Shown: positions 7,875 to 17,350 of the stretch, piece after piece
Position numbering within the stretch: position 1 is the stretch's first letter
Layout of the letters: each line of letters opens with the position of its first letter
Origin: Pullilachnospira_A gallistercoris
Lineage (GTDB): Bacteria > Bacillota > Clostridia > Lachnospirales > Lachnospiraceae
Length of the DNA stretch: 55,836 nucleotides
Reading direction: 5' to 3'
Assembly: GCA_018712125.1 (NCBI GenBank)
Contig: DVHM01000082.1
Span: forward strand, 1-55,836
The notes under the pieces: generated by a model
Database searches by the model: none
What the model saw: only the letters and a program-made list of their open reading frames with translations
What the model was told of the DNA's origin: nothing
Made by a program: the position numbers and the translations under genes

Positions 7875-8726
7875 TCAGAAATCCAGTGCCACATCTCCCA
7901 CATTGCTTTGAATCGTTACTGTACAGCCGTTTGTCCCGCTCTGGGCATAGGAACGGCGGTGGTCCTGGTTATTTACCGAGACGCTTCCGGCCCCGGCGCT
8001 CAGATCAATGGCGTAATTGCTGAGATCTTCGGAGCTTTCCACGTAGACATCGCCCACGTCGGCATTGACGTCCAGGTTGGAGAAACTGCTCTGCTTCAGA
8101 TACAGATCGCCCACATTTGCCCGGATGGACATATTGCCCAGGGAGCAGTTTTCCAGATCAAAATCCCCCACGTTGGTGGTGAGATCCAGATTCTGGATGG
8201 AGAGCTGCGAGAAGTTGATGTCGCCCACGTTGACGTCTCCGCTGATGGAGCCAAGCAGGGTATTCGCCGGAACGGTCAGCTGTACATGACAGTTGTTGTT
8301 GCTCCCGCGCCACAGGTTGGAACCGGACTGGGAGAGGGTAAGCACACCATCTTTGATTTCATAGGAAGGAACCACTCTGCGCTGCTGGCAGCTCCAGGAG
8401 ATGCGGTAGGTTTCCCCGGGAGATATGGTCAGATCCATGACGGCGGCGTCGATGGAAATCCCGGTAAAAGATTCCAGATCCGTGGCATCCAGCCGGGTGG
8501 CGGTGCAGCCGTTGGAACTTGTGGCGCCGGGAGTACCGGAGCCGTCGCCCGTGGAGACGCTGCCTCCAGAGGCGGCGTCATTGTCCGTATCCCAATCCCA
8601 GTCCCAGGCCTGGAACAGGTTGGAAACAAGATCCAGTCCGAAGCCGACAATGTGGACGGTACTTCCGACGATAATGCAGATGACCGTCACAATGGTCAAT
8701 ATGGTTAAGTATACACTTCTTTTCAT
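7875..8726 (-). CDS. Membrane-anchored DUF4097 (adhesin-like beta-solenoid) protein
   Basis: 283 residues. An N-terminal membrane segment (about residues 7-30) is followed by a Ser/Gly/Thr-rich linker and a repetitive beta-helix of the DUF4097 type. Its turns repeat the pattern N-V-G-D-h-x-h-x-x (for example GDVNVGDINFSQL, TNVGDFDLENCSL, ANVGDLYLKQSSF, ADVGDVYVESSED). Last gene of the padR operon, 18 bp after the permease-prefix gene; its ribosome-binding site AGAAGGAGG lies at that junction. In Firmicutes such proteins commonly accompany PadR and permease-prefix genes and are thought to take part in envelope homeostasis; the molecular role is unknown. Confidence 0.82.
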   Translation of the reverse strand: MKRSVYLTILTIVTVICIIVGSTVHIVGFGLDLVSNLFQAWDWDWDTDNDAASGGSVSTGDGSGTPGATSSNGCTATRLDATDLESFTGISIDAAVMDLTISPGETYRISWSCQQRRVVPSYEIKDGVLTLSQSGSNLWRGSNNNCHVQLTVPANTLLGSISGDVNVGDINFSQLSIQNLDLTTNVGDFDLENCSLGNMSIRANVGDLYLKQSSFSNLDVNADVGDVYVESSEDLSNYAIDLSAGAGSVSVNNQDHRRSYAQSGTNGCTVTIQSNVGDVALDF

Positions 8727-8744
8727 AATCCTGCGCGCCTCCTT

Positions 8745-9752
8745 CTATTGCTGTTTTCCCAGAAGATTTTTGATCAGGGTGTGAATGATGGCGGCGATGA
8801 CCCAGATGATCCAGGTAATGCCCCAGTCGAAGGACAGGAAACTCCAGATCAGGTAAAGGCAGGTCACGGTAGGCCAGTACACGGACATGATGGCTGCCAC
8901 GGTCTTGTCTTCGTACTGCACGTTTTCCTCCTGGGAGGTGGTGTAGCTGCCGCCCACGGTGTCCCTCCGGTTGAGGTTTAAAAGATCGTTATAGCTGCCC
9001 ATTTTCGCGGAGGCATATACCAGCATGAACACGCCGATAGCCACAAAGATCAGGAAAAAGGAGCCGGAGATCTCATCCAGAAAATAGTTGCCGGAAAATT
9101 CACTGATCCAGTCCAGGATGATGGGCGGAACAAAGCTTAAGATGCAAAGGATGACGCCAAGGGTCAGCATCAGGGCATAGGTGGTCTTGAAAGTCTCTTT
9201 CTGCTGATGCACAAACTGCGTGGTCGCGTAATTGGTCCGGCAGGATTCTCGCTTCAGGTAATTCCAGTGACTGCTCAGTGTACCGGAATAGATGAACAGA
9301 CCCACTGCGATGGCCACCAGGACAAACAGGAGTATGGTGCCGATGAGTCCGAAGGCCGGAAAACTGTCAGGGGAGAGGTCATCTGCCGCGTTGCCGAAGA
9401 TGGTGCCGCAGGGAGAGATGATGCAAAGCAGCACCCCCAGAGCAATCATGTAGGCGTGGCGGGATTTCTCCTTCAGAAAACGTCCCGCCTCATCCATGGA
9501 CAACTGCCTCCCCATCGGCATATCTCCCTGGTTCATGAAACCGCCGATACCCAGGTCATCCGCCAGCTCATCCAGATTTCCAAATTCGGAGATGACGATG
9601 CCGATGGCCTCGTTTTCGGATTTGCCTTCCTCTTTCAATTCGGTGTATTTGTCCTCCATCATCTGCCACAGTTCGTTTTTGGCCCGCTGAACCTGGGGCG
9701 TGTTGGGGAGGTTTAAAAACATGGTTTCCAGATAACTTCTAAGTGTTTCCAT
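8745..9752 (-). CDS. Permease-prefix domain membrane protein
   Basis: 335 residues. The N-terminal ~70 residues (METLRSYLETMFLNLPNTP... ending EFGNLDELADDLGI) match the permease-prefix / DUF1700-like cytoplasmic domain. About six membrane segments follow (roughly residues 99-121, 138-158, 195-217, 231-250, 290-308, 312-328). Its start codon overlaps the 3' end of padR by 14 bp, which indicates translational coupling; ribosome-binding site GAGAGGAG lies inside padR. Function unknown; the domain is often found on ABC permeases, but no permease core is evident here. Confidence 0.8.
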   Translation of the reverse strand: METLRSYLETMFLNLPNTPQVQRAKNELWQMMEDKYTELKEEGKSENEAIGIVISEFGNLDELADDLGIGGFMNQGDMPMGRQLSMDEAGRFLKEKSRHAYMIALGVLLCIISPCGTIFGNAADDLSPDSFPAFGLIGTILLFVLVAIAVGLFIYSGTLSSHWNYLKRESCRTNYATTQFVHQQKETFKTTYALMLTLGVILCILSFVPPIILDWISEFSGNYFLDEISGSFFLIFVAIGVFMLVYASAKMGSYNDLLNLNRRDTVGGSYTTSQEENVQYEDKTVAAIMSVYWPTVTCLYLIWSFLSFDWGITWIIWVIAAIIHTLIKNLLGKQQ

Positions 9753-10095
9753 TCTGATACTCCTCTCTCAAGATGAATTTTGAGACCACTTCCTGTGTCA
9801 GGTTCCACTCCTCGCACTTCGTGTGATAGTAGGCCCTGCCTGCATCGGTAATGCGGTAGTAGGTTCGCCGCTTGCCGGTGGCGTTGTTATCATCATAGAA
9901 GGACTCGATGTAGCCGTTCTTCTCCATGCGGGTAAAGGCAGAGTAGAGGGTGGTTTCCTTGATTACATATTTCTCTTCGGAAATGGTCCGGATCTGCTTG
10001 GAAATTTCATAGCCATAGGAGGGACCTTTCATCAGAAGACACAGGATAATGGTGTCATTGTACCCTCGTATGACGTCGCTGCTGATGCTGATCAT
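9739..10095 (-). CDS. PadR-family transcriptional repressor
   Basis: 118-residue winged-helix regulator starting MISISSDVIRGYND at 10095. The PadR core is clear: ILCLLMKGPSYGYEISKQI, the recognition region ETTLYSAFTRMEKNGYIES, and the wing GKRRTYYRITDAGRAYY. Ribosome-binding site AAAGGAGA lies 13 nt upstream; an in-frame ATG at 10158 would add 21 residues unlike PadR N-termini, so the internal start was chosen. First gene of a three-gene operon with the permease-prefix and DUF4097 genes. Repeated and inverted elements overlapping its promoter suggest autoregulation. Confidence 0.92.
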   Translation of the reverse strand: MISISSDVIRGYNDTIILCLLMKGPSYGYEISKQIRTISEEKYVIKETTLYSAFTRMEKNGYIESFYDDNNATGKRRTYYRITDAGRAYYHTKCEEWNLTQEVVSKFILREEYQNGNT

Positions 10096-10166
10096 ATCAT
10101 AGATCGTTCTCCTTTCTGCTCTTGCGCGTATGCCGTTTTCTGTTCCTACGTCTGCCAATGGTATGT

Positions 10167-10235
10167 CTGTCGTTACTATGTCAGGCGTAGTATATCTGTC
10201 GTAGTAACAATATCATGGATATGGGGAGATGTCAA
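10167..10235 (-). promoter_or_regulatory. padR operon promoter with candidate PadR operator
   Basis: Minus-strand promoter TTGACA (10235-10230), 17-bp spacer, TATTGT (10212-10207). Overlapping the -10 and the start region is an inverted pair GTTACTA (10172-10178) / TAGTAAC (10202-10208), and the heptamer CTGTCGT occurs twice (10167-10173 and 10196-10202). The position suits autorepression by PadR; binding is inferred. Confidence 0.5.
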
Positions 10236-10283
10236 TAGACAGATTCAAAATATTAAATAATCATAAAATAACGATAAACTCTA

Positions 10284-10312
10284 TTGCGGGAAAGGAAAAA
10301 GATGGCTAAACT
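10284..10312 (+). promoter_or_regulatory. Probable cysK promoter
   Basis: TTGCGG (10284-10289), 17-bp spacer, TAAACT (10307-10312), giving a leader of about 70 nt before cysK. No T-box or SAM-riboswitch features were recognised in the leader. Confidence 0.5.
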
Positions 10313-10391
10313 AATAGGTATGTGAGAAGGTCGTTTGGGGAGCTTGCGGCATATACTGGAATATGAATGGTAAGGGAGAAAAGGAAGGATT

Positions 10392-11321
10392 ATGATTTAC
10401 AATACGATACTGGATGCCATGGGGCATACCCCAATCATCCGTCTGAACAGAATGAACAAACCGGGGAACGCCCAGGTTTTAGTCAAGTTTGAGGGCCTGA
10501 ATGTGGGCGGTTCCATCAAGAGCCGCACCGCTTACAATATGATACTGGCAGCTGAGGAAAAGGGGCTGATTCACGAGGATACCATTATTGTGGAACCCAC
10601 CAGCGGCAATCAGGGTATCGGGCTGGCGCTGGTCGGCGCAGTGCGCGGTTATAAGACGATTATTATCATGCCGGATTCTGTCAGTGAGGAGCGGCGGAAA
10701 CTGGTGCGTCATTATGGGGCAGAAGTGCGGCTGATCCACGATGCGGGCAATATCGGAGAGTGTATCGAGGAGTGTCTGCAGACGGCACTGCGGATGGCCA
10801 GGGAGGATCCCAGGGTCTACGTGCCGCAACAGTTTGAGAATCCTGCCAATCCCATGGTACATCGCCATCATACGGGACTGGAAATTCTGGAGCAGGTGGC
10901 GGGTCCCATCGACGGCTTTTGTTCGGGCATTGGCACCGGCGGTACGATTACCGGTATTGGGGAGGTGCTCAAAGCACAGAATCCCGATATGACGATCTGG
11001 GCGGTGGAACCGGAGCATGCGGCGATTCTCTCGGGCGGATCCATCGGCACCCATCTGCAGATGGGAATCGGCGACGGTGTGATTCCCGCGATTTTGAATC
11101 AGAAGATTTATGACGACATCTATATTGTGACTGACGAGGAGGCCATTCAGACGGCAAAGGATCTGGCTTCCAAGGAGGGAATTATGTGCGGAATTTCCAG
11201 CGGCACCAATGTGGCAGCCGCCCTGAAACTGGCGGAACAGCTGGGCAAAGGAAAGACCGTGGTGACGGTGCTGCCGGATACAGCGGAACGCTATTTTTCC
11301 ACACCGCTGTTTGACGAATAG
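10392..11321 (+). CDS. cysK: Cysteine synthase (O-acetylserine sulfhydrylase)
   Basis: PLP enzyme making cysteine from O-acetylserine and sulfide. 309 residues, full length. The Schiff-base lysine is Lys43 in GGSIKSR (family: S-V-K-D-R), substrate loop PTSGNQGIG (family: TSGNTGI; here Gln replaces Thr), QFENPANPMVHRHHTG, and phosphate-binding GTGGTITG. Ribosome-binding site AAGGAAGGATT before the ATG. First gene of a plus-strand run continuing into GH31 with 27 bp between. The odd neighbours (glycosidase, membrane exporters) say nothing obvious about cysteine metabolism. Confidence 0.93.
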   Translation: MIYNTILDAMGHTPIIRLNRMNKPGNAQVLVKFEGLNVGGSIKSRTAYNMILAAEEKGLIHEDTIIVEPTSGNQGIGLALVGAVRGYKTIIIMPDSVSEERRKLVRHYGAEVRLIHDAGNIGECIEECLQTALRMAREDPRVYVPQQFENPANPMVHRHHTGLEILEQVAGPIDGFCSGIGTGGTITGIGEVLKAQNPDMTIWAVEPEHAAILSGGSIGTHLQMGIGDGVIPAILNQKIYDDIYIVTDEEAIQTAKDLASKEGIMCGISSGTNVAAALKLAEQLGKGKTVVTVLPDTAERYFSTPLFDE

Positions 11322-11348
11322 AGAAGAGACAAAGGGGGAAGAGGAGAT

Positions 11349-13430
11349 ATGGAGCGATACGGATGCGCGGCGGAGCCCGTGAGAGAGGAACAGACGATCA
11401 TTCAGGGGAATGTGAGGATCAGTGTGCTTTCCGGACGGATTCTGCGTCTGGAACGGCAGGAGAGCGGCCATTTTGAGGACCGCCCTTCCCAGAAGATTGC
11501 CTGCCGGCGTTTTGCGTCCCCGGAATTCCATTGGGTTACAGAGGGAAAACGCTGTACCATTACCACAGAGGAGACGATTTTTCAGATTGATCTGGACACA
11601 TTGCGTGCCCGGATCAAATTTATGCATGAGGGAAAACGGGATTGGGTGGACAGCCGCCGGGTTACACCCATTGGCGGAACCTATCGTACTCTGGACAACG
11701 CGCTGGGCGATCGTCAGCTTTTCGGCATTGAAAATGGAAAGAAGATTTTCATGCGAAAGATTACTCTGCGGGACAGCATTTTCTCTAAGGAGGGCGTGAC
11801 GGAGATCGATGACTCCGCCTCCTATCTGCTGAACGAAGACGGATCCTTGAGCCCGAGAAAAGAGGGGACGGTGGATCGCTATGTGCTGGCTTTCGGGAAA
11901 GAATATCTGGGCGGGCTGAAGGAATTTTACCATCTGACCGGCTTTACGCCGCGGTTGCCCAAATATGCGCTGGGCAACTGGTGGTCGAGGTATTACGCTT
12001 ACCGCCAGGAGGAGTACATTGACCTGATGGATAAGTTTGCCGAAAAGGGAATCCCCCTTACGGTGGCGACTATCGACATGGACTGGCATCTGGTAAATGA
12101 TGTGCCGGAGGACGCGGGGACGACCATGAAATGGGTAAGCCCGGGATGGACCGGCTATACCTTCAATCGGAAACTGTTTCCCGATTACCCGAAGTTTTTC
12201 CGGGATCTGAAGGAGCGGGGGCTTGCGATTACCATGAATCTTCATCCCCACGATGGCATACGCTATTTCGAGGATCAGTACGAGGACATGGCGAAAGCCA
12301 ACGGGATCGATCCTGCCACGAAGCAGCCGGTCGCCTTCGACTTTACGGATTTGAATTTCGTGAAGAGTTATTTTGATCTGGTGCTTCATCCCTACGAGGA
12401 GCAGGGGGTGGATTTCTGGTGGATTGACTGGCAGCAGGGGGATACCTCCCGGTTGGCAGGTCTGGATCCTCTGTGGCTTCTGAATCATTATCACACGCTG
12501 GACGCGGGAAGAGACGGCAGGACGCCGCTGATTCTGTCACGGTATTCGGGTGTGGGCGCCCATCGTTATCCGCTGGGATTTTCCGGGGACACCATCGTGA
12601 CCTGGTCCAGCCTGCGCTATCAACCCTATTTTACGGCGGCGGCCTCCAATGTGGGATACACCTGGTGGTCCCATGATATCGGCGGCCACATGGGCAGCAA
12701 GGGAGATCCCGAACTCTATACCCGCTGGCTGCAGTACGGCGTGTTCTCGCCTATCAATCGCCTCCATTCCACCAGAGACAAGTGGAGCAAGGAACCCTGG
12801 CTTTACGGGGAGCGGGCGGAGAAGATCGTCACAAAATTTCTGCGTCTGCGCCACAGGCTTCTCCCCTATCTGTACACGGCGAATGTGCGCACTGCCGAGG
12901 AGGGTATCCCGCTGGTTATGCCCATGTATTACCGGGATGACTGCTCCGAGGCCTATACATATAAGGATCAGTATTATTTCGGAGAAAATATGATTGTCGC
13001 CCCGGTGTTGTCAAAGGGAAAGAAGGGCGGCATGGCCCAGGTAAAATGCTGGCTTCCCGAGGGAAAGTGGACCGATTTCTTCACAGGCGAGGTTTTCGAG
13101 GGAGGCAGAGAGCATATGCTGTCCTGTCCGCTGGAGCGGATACCGGTCTTTGTGCGCGGCGGCGCTGTCATCCCGATGCTTCCGGAGAATGTAGGCAACC
13201 GTATGGATTTTACTTTTCTGGAAGCCAGAATTTATGCGGGAAATGGAACGTACTGTCTGCGGGATGAGAAGGGGAAAATAGAGTTTACCGTGACAATGCG
13301 GGAGAAAAAGGCGGACGTTACGCTTCGGGCTTCGGCGGATATAGCCACGCGGGAAGTGGTTCTGGATCTGATCGGAGCGGAACCGGGAGAGATCCGCGCG
13401 GATGGAGTCGGCGTGAGCGTCCGAATGTGA
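11349..13430 (+). CDS. GH31 family alpha-glucosidase-type enzyme
   Basis: 693-residue glycoside hydrolase with no signal peptide. The N-terminal beta-sandwich (1-190) is followed by a TIM barrel starting LPKYALGNWWSRYYAY. The likely catalytic nucleophile is Asp360 in DFWWIDWQQG and the acid/base Asp414 in GFSGDT; ISRLHST-type motifs follow (SPINRLHST). GH31 enzymes mainly split alpha-glucosides but include alpha-xylosidases and sulfoquinovosidases. The WWIDWQQG form instead of W-x-D-M-N-E argues against a plain maltase, so the substrate is left open. Ribosome-binding site GGGGGAAGAGGAG upstream. Confidence 0.9.
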   Translation: MERYGCAAEPVREEQTIIQGNVRISVLSGRILRLERQESGHFEDRPSQKIACRRFASPEFHWVTEGKRCTITTEETIFQIDLDTLRARIKFMHEGKRDWVDSRRVTPIGGTYRTLDNALGDRQLFGIENGKKIFMRKITLRDSIFSKEGVTEIDDSASYLLNEDGSLSPRKEGTVDRYVLAFGKEYLGGLKEFYHLTGFTPRLPKYALGNWWSRYYAYRQEEYIDLMDKFAEKGIPLTVATIDMDWHLVNDVPEDAGTTMKWVSPGWTGYTFNRKLFPDYPKFFRDLKERGLAITMNLHPHDGIRYFEDQYEDMAKANGIDPATKQPVAFDFTDLNFVKSYFDLVLHPYEEQGVDFWWIDWQQGDTSRLAGLDPLWLLNHYHTLDAGRDGRTPLILSRYSGVGAHRYPLGFSGDTIVTWSSLRYQPYFTAAASNVGYTWWSHDIGGHMGSKGDPELYTRWLQYGVFSPINRLHSTRDKWSKEPWLYGERAEKIVTKFLRLRHRLLPYLYTANVRTAEEGIPLVMPMYYRDDCSEAYTYKDQYYFGENMIVAPVLSKGKKGGMAQVKCWLPEGKWTDFFTGEVFEGGREHMLSCPLERIPVFVRGGAVIPMLPENVGNRMDFTFLEARIYAGNGTYCLRDEKGKIEFTVTMREKKADVTLRASADIATREVVLDLIGAEPGEIRADGVGVSVRM

Positions 13431-13458
13431 GGCACTGCCGGGAAAGGGATCTGTGGGT

Positions 13459-14745
13459 ATGTGGAGTAAGGAAAATGTGAGACAGATCAGAAATCTGATC
13501 CTGTTTGCGGCAGTGGTAGTGCTGTGTGTGATGTACAGCGGCCAGATTGTGCGATGGATCTTTCTGGGAATTGATATTTTAGAGCCTTTTGCGGTGGGCG
13601 GCATGATTGCTTTTGTCCTGAATCTTCCCATGAAATTTGTGGAGGAACGGCTGCTGGGCAGATGGAAGGGAAAGGCGGCAGATAAACTGCGACGGCCCCT
13701 GAGTCTGCTGGCTGCCATCGTGTTTGTGGCAGTACTGATCGTCATTGTGGTAATGGCGGTTCTGCCTCAGCTGGGCCGGACCATCAATGATCTGGGGCAG
13801 AAGATACCGGAGTTTTTTCAGCAGGTCGTGGCGTGGCTCGGCGATCTTGAACGTCAGTATCCCCAGCTGGGACAATATCTGGGACCGTTTTTGGATTCCG
13901 GGGAATCCCTGGAGCAGTCCTGGGCTTCCATGGATCAGCTCGCAGCCCGGCTGATGGATTTCCTGAAAGAGGGAGGAGTCTCGGTCATTACCACCACGAT
14001 CGGTGTGGCCAGCGGTATCATCGGCACGTTTGTAAAGGGGATTATTTCCTTTATTTTTGCGCTGTATATTCTCGCTGCCAAGGAGAAACTGGCTGATCAG
14101 GGAAAACGTATTCTGCATGCCTTTGCGCCGGAGAAAGTGGAAAAGGGGACTCTCTCCCTGTGCAGCCTGCTCTATCGCAATTTCAGCCATTTCATTACCG
14201 GGCAGTGCGTGGAGGCTGTGATCATCGGTACGATTTTCGTGATTACCATGAGTCTTTTTCGGATGCCTTACGCGGTCATGATCGGCGTACTTATCGCCTT
14301 CACGGCGCTGATCCCTGTGGTGGGAGCTTTCATCGGTTGTATTCTCGGAGCGTTTCTGATACTGGTGGATGCCCCGGAGATGGCTTTCTGGTTTGTGGTG
14401 CTGTTTCTGATTATTCAGCAGATTGAGGGTAACCTGATTTATCCGCGGGTGGTGGGAGAGTCTGTGGGACTTCCGGCCATCTGGGTGCTGGCGGCGGTGT
14501 CCGTGGGGGGAAGCCTGTTCGGCTTTGCCGGGATGCTGGTGTTTATACCGCTGGTGTCCACCGGTTATATGCTGCTGCGGGATGAGGTCAACGCCCGAAA
14601 CCGCCGGAGGGAGGCTTCCGGGGACAGCGGAGATGGCAATGCCGGCGAAATTCCGGGGACTTCTGAGAAGGACGGCGGCCCGGTTTCAAAGAAGGCGGAG
14701 AAGACCGCCGGCGAAGAGCGGAGAGATAAAGGGGAAGAGGTGTAG
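13459..14745 (+). CDS. AI-2E family (PF01594) membrane transporter
   Basis: 428 residues beginning MWSKENVRQIRNL; a GTG two codons earlier (13453) is also possible. About eight membrane segments: two at the N-terminus, one near residue 80, then a soluble stretch with GQKIPEFFQQVVAWLGDLERQYPQLGQYL, and a C-terminal cluster containing LFLIIQQIEGNLIYPRVVGESVGLPAIWVL, the conserved AI-2E/PerM signature region. Members export autoinducer-2 or act as Na+/H+ antiporters; the substrate here is unknown. The last 50 residues are charged and low-complexity. Lies 28 bp after GH31 and 52 bp before the MMPL gene. Confidence 0.88.
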   Translation: MWSKENVRQIRNLILFAAVVVLCVMYSGQIVRWIFLGIDILEPFAVGGMIAFVLNLPMKFVEERLLGRWKGKAADKLRRPLSLLAAIVFVAVLIVIVVMAVLPQLGRTINDLGQKIPEFFQQVVAWLGDLERQYPQLGQYLGPFLDSGESLEQSWASMDQLAARLMDFLKEGGVSVITTTIGVASGIIGTFVKGIISFIFALYILAAKEKLADQGKRILHAFAPEKVEKGTLSLCSLLYRNFSHFITGQCVEAVIIGTIFVITMSLFRMPYAVMIGVLIAFTALIPVVGAFIGCILGAFLILVDAPEMAFWFVVLFLIIQQIEGNLIYPRVVGESVGLPAIWVLAAVSVGGSLFGFAGMLVFIPLVSTGYMLLRDEVNARNRRREASGDSGDGNAGEIPGTSEKDGGPVSKKAEKTAGEERRDKGEEV

Positions 14746-14797
14746 AAAATCTTTCGCGGAAGCGAACGCGGAGACAGAAAGAGAGTAGAGTGGGGTC

Positions 14798-17350
14798 ATG
14801 GAAGAGAGAGCAAGTGGAAAGAGGAGCAACATCTGGCTGAAGATCGCCGGGTTCGTTGTGGACAAGAGGAAATTTATCTTTGTGCTGTTTCTGATTGCGA
14901 CAGTGTACAGTATTTTTTCCATCAATAAGGTGACGGTCAACCAGGATATTACCGCATACCTGCCGGATGACAGCGATACCCGTCGGGGCTATGATGTCAT
15001 GAACAGCGAATTTACCACACCCGGTACCGCCCAGGTAATGATCTCAAACATTACCTTTGAGGAGGCCCAGAGCCTGGCAAACAAGATCGGGAAAATCGAG
15101 GGCGTCACGTCTGTGACTTTCGATGACAGTGAGGCCTGTTACAAGGGTTCCAACGCCCTATTGACGGTAACCACGGAGGGCGGCAGCGAGGATGAGAGCA
15201 GCATTGCCTCCAAAAACGAGATCCGGGATCTTCTGGAGGGATACGACGCCTACATAGCCTCGGAGATCGGCTACAGCTCTGAGATGCAGGATATGCTGAC
15301 AGAGGAGATGACCGGTATTCTGATCTGGGCAGTCGTTGTGGTTATTATTGTTATGCTGATCTCCACCAAGGCTTACATGCTGATCCCGGTGCTGTTTCTG
15401 ACCTTCGGTGTGGCGGTGTTGCTCAATATGGGGACCAACTACTGGTTTGGGGAGGTTTCCTTTATCACAAACGCGGTGGCGGTGGTGTTGCAGCTGGCCC
15501 TTTCCATCGATTACGCGATCATTCTCTCGGACCGGTTTATGGAGGAACATGAGCATATGGACGCGGAGAGCGCCATCAAGGTGGCTCTGTCCAAGGCTAT
15601 CCCCGAGATCAGTTCCTCATCCCTGACCACGGTGTCCGGTATGATCGCCATGATGTTCATGCAGTTCAAACTGGGATATGACATGGGCATCGTGCTGGTC
15701 AAGGCCATCATCTTCAGTCTGATTGCCGTATTTTTCCTTATGCCGGGTATCCTTCTGGCCTTTTCCAAGCAGATTGACCGGACCCACCATCGGAGCCTGG
15801 TGCCCGAGATCAATATCATCGGCAAATTCGCGGTAAAGACGAAGAAGATTATCCCGCCGCTGTTTCTGGTAGTGTTTGTCCTTTCCTTCTTCGGAACTTA
15901 CAACTGCCCGTATCTCTACGATACCAACTCGGTGGAGGGCAGCAAGAAGAGTGAGTCCACCATCGCCAGAGAGCACATTGAGGAGGTTTTCGGGGCAACC
16001 AATCAGCTGGTTGTCATTGTACCCAAGGGAGATTACGATACGCAGAAGAAAGTGTTGGAGCAGATTTCCGCGGTGGACGGCGTGTCCAGCGCTCTGGGGC
16101 TGGCAAACCAGGAAATCATGGACGGCACAACACTGACCGATGAGATGACGCCCCGGCAGTTTTCAGAGCTGACCGGCGTGGACCTGGAGGTTATCGAGGC
16201 GCTGTACGGATTTTACGCCTACGACCACGATGAGTACGGTCCGCTGGTGACGGATATTGAAAATTACGGCGTTCCCATGATCGATATGTTCTTCTTCCTG
16301 TACGACCAGTACGAGGAGGGGTATGTGACGCTGGATGACGATATGTCAGAGATGCTGACCACCCTTTACAACACGCTGGATGGAGCCAGGACACAGCTGG
16401 AGGGAGAGCATTATGTCCGCTTTATCCTGACGCTGGATCTTCCCATTGAGGGAGAGGAGACCTTTGACACGCTGGATGAGATCAAGTCTGTCGCGGCTGC
16501 TTACTATGGCGACGACAATGTATACATGGTTGGAAATTCCACAAACGCCAAAGATCTGTCGGAGTCCTTTGCCACCGACAATGTGATTATCAGCGTGCTG
16601 ACCGCGGCTTTCGTGCTGCTGGTACTGTTGTTTACTTTCCAGTCCTGGGGACTGCCGCTGCTGCTGGTACTGACCATTCAGGGAAGTATCTGGATCAGTT
16701 TCTCGATTCCGACGCTGATGCATCAGGGCGTGTACTTCATCGGATACCTGATCGTGTCTGCTATCCAGATGGGGGCAACCATCGACTACGCAATCGTTAT
16801 CGCGAACCGCTATATGCAGCTACGGGATGAGATGGAGCCGGAGAAAGCGATACGACTCGCCCTGAATCAGTCCTTCCCCACTGTGTTTACCTCGGGGACA
16901 ATCATGATTGCCGCGGGATTTCTCGTGGGCTACATGACGTCGGATGTGACGATCTCCGTCTTTGGTATCGCCATCGGGCGTGGAGCGACGATCTCCGTGC
17001 TGCTGGTACTGCTGGTTCTGCCCCAGATCCTGCTCTTCGGCGATAAGTTTATCGACAAGTCGGCTCTTCACATGAAACCGCCCGCGTTTATCGCGCGGCG
17101 TATGAAGAGGAACGCGGACCGACAGACCGCCGGGGAAAATGCGGAAAATCCGGAGGATGAGAATGGCTCCGGCAAGGCGCTTTCCGGCGACGTGGAGGAG
17201 CCGGCAAAGAAGGCAGGTTCCGGCACGGATGAAGTGCGGAAACAGAAGAGAAAAAAGAGGAAAAAGGATTCCGGGAAAGACGGAAAACCCGGAAAAGGCA
17301 AGAAGAAAAAACAGAAAAAGAGTGAAGGAGGTGCGGATGATGAGAAGTAG
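14798..17350 (+). CDS. MMPL/RND-family exporter (HAE3-like)
   Basis: 850-residue integral membrane protein built from two similar halves. Each has one membrane segment, a large extracytoplasmic domain, then five membrane segments. The RND proton-relay-type motif appears twice, SIDYAIILSDRF (about residue 236) and TIDYAIVIANRY (about residue 661). MMPL proteins export lipids, hopanoids or hydrophobic peptides. The C-terminal ~95 residues form an unusual, highly basic Lys-rich cytoplasmic tail (GKDGKPGKGKKKKQKK). The next gene starts inside its last codons (14-bp overlap), so the two are translationally coupled and probably work together. Confidence 0.92.
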   Translation: MEERASGKRSNIWLKIAGFVVDKRKFIFVLFLIATVYSIFSINKVTVNQDITAYLPDDSDTRRGYDVMNSEFTTPGTAQVMISNITFEEAQSLANKIGKIEGVTSVTFDDSEACYKGSNALLTVTTEGGSEDESSIASKNEIRDLLEGYDAYIASEIGYSSEMQDMLTEEMTGILIWAVVVVIIVMLISTKAYMLIPVLFLTFGVAVLLNMGTNYWFGEVSFITNAVAVVLQLALSIDYAIILSDRFMEEHEHMDAESAIKVALSKAIPEISSSSLTTVSGMIAMMFMQFKLGYDMGIVLVKAIIFSLIAVFFLMPGILLAFSKQIDRTHHRSLVPEINIIGKFAVKTKKIIPPLFLVVFVLSFFGTYNCPYLYDTNSVEGSKKSESTIAREHIEEVFGATNQLVVIVPKGDYDTQKKVLEQISAVDGVSSALGLANQEIMDGTTLTDEMTPRQFSELTGVDLEVIEALYGFYAYDHDEYGPLVTDIENYGVPMIDMFFFLYDQYEEGYVTLDDDMSEMLTTLYNTLDGARTQLEGEHYVRFILTLDLPIEGEETFDTLDEIKSVAAAYYGDDNVYMVGNSTNAKDLSESFATDNVIISVLTAAFVLLVLLFTFQSWGLPLLLVLTIQGSIWISFSIPTLMHQGVYFIGYLIVSAIQMGATIDYAIVIANRYMQLRDEMEPEKAIRLALNQSFPTVFTSGTIMIAAGFLVGYMTSDVTISVFGIAIGRGATISVLLVLLVLPQILLFGDKFIDKSALHMKPPAFIARRMKRNADRQTAGENAENPEDENGSGKALSGDVEEPAKKAGSGTDEVRKQKRKKRKKDSGKDGKPGKGKKKKQKKSEGGADDEK

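Noticed and set aside
10313..10391. Possible S-box or cysteine T-box in the cysK leader
   Set aside because: The leader is only about 80 nt and lacks the conserved elements of either class.
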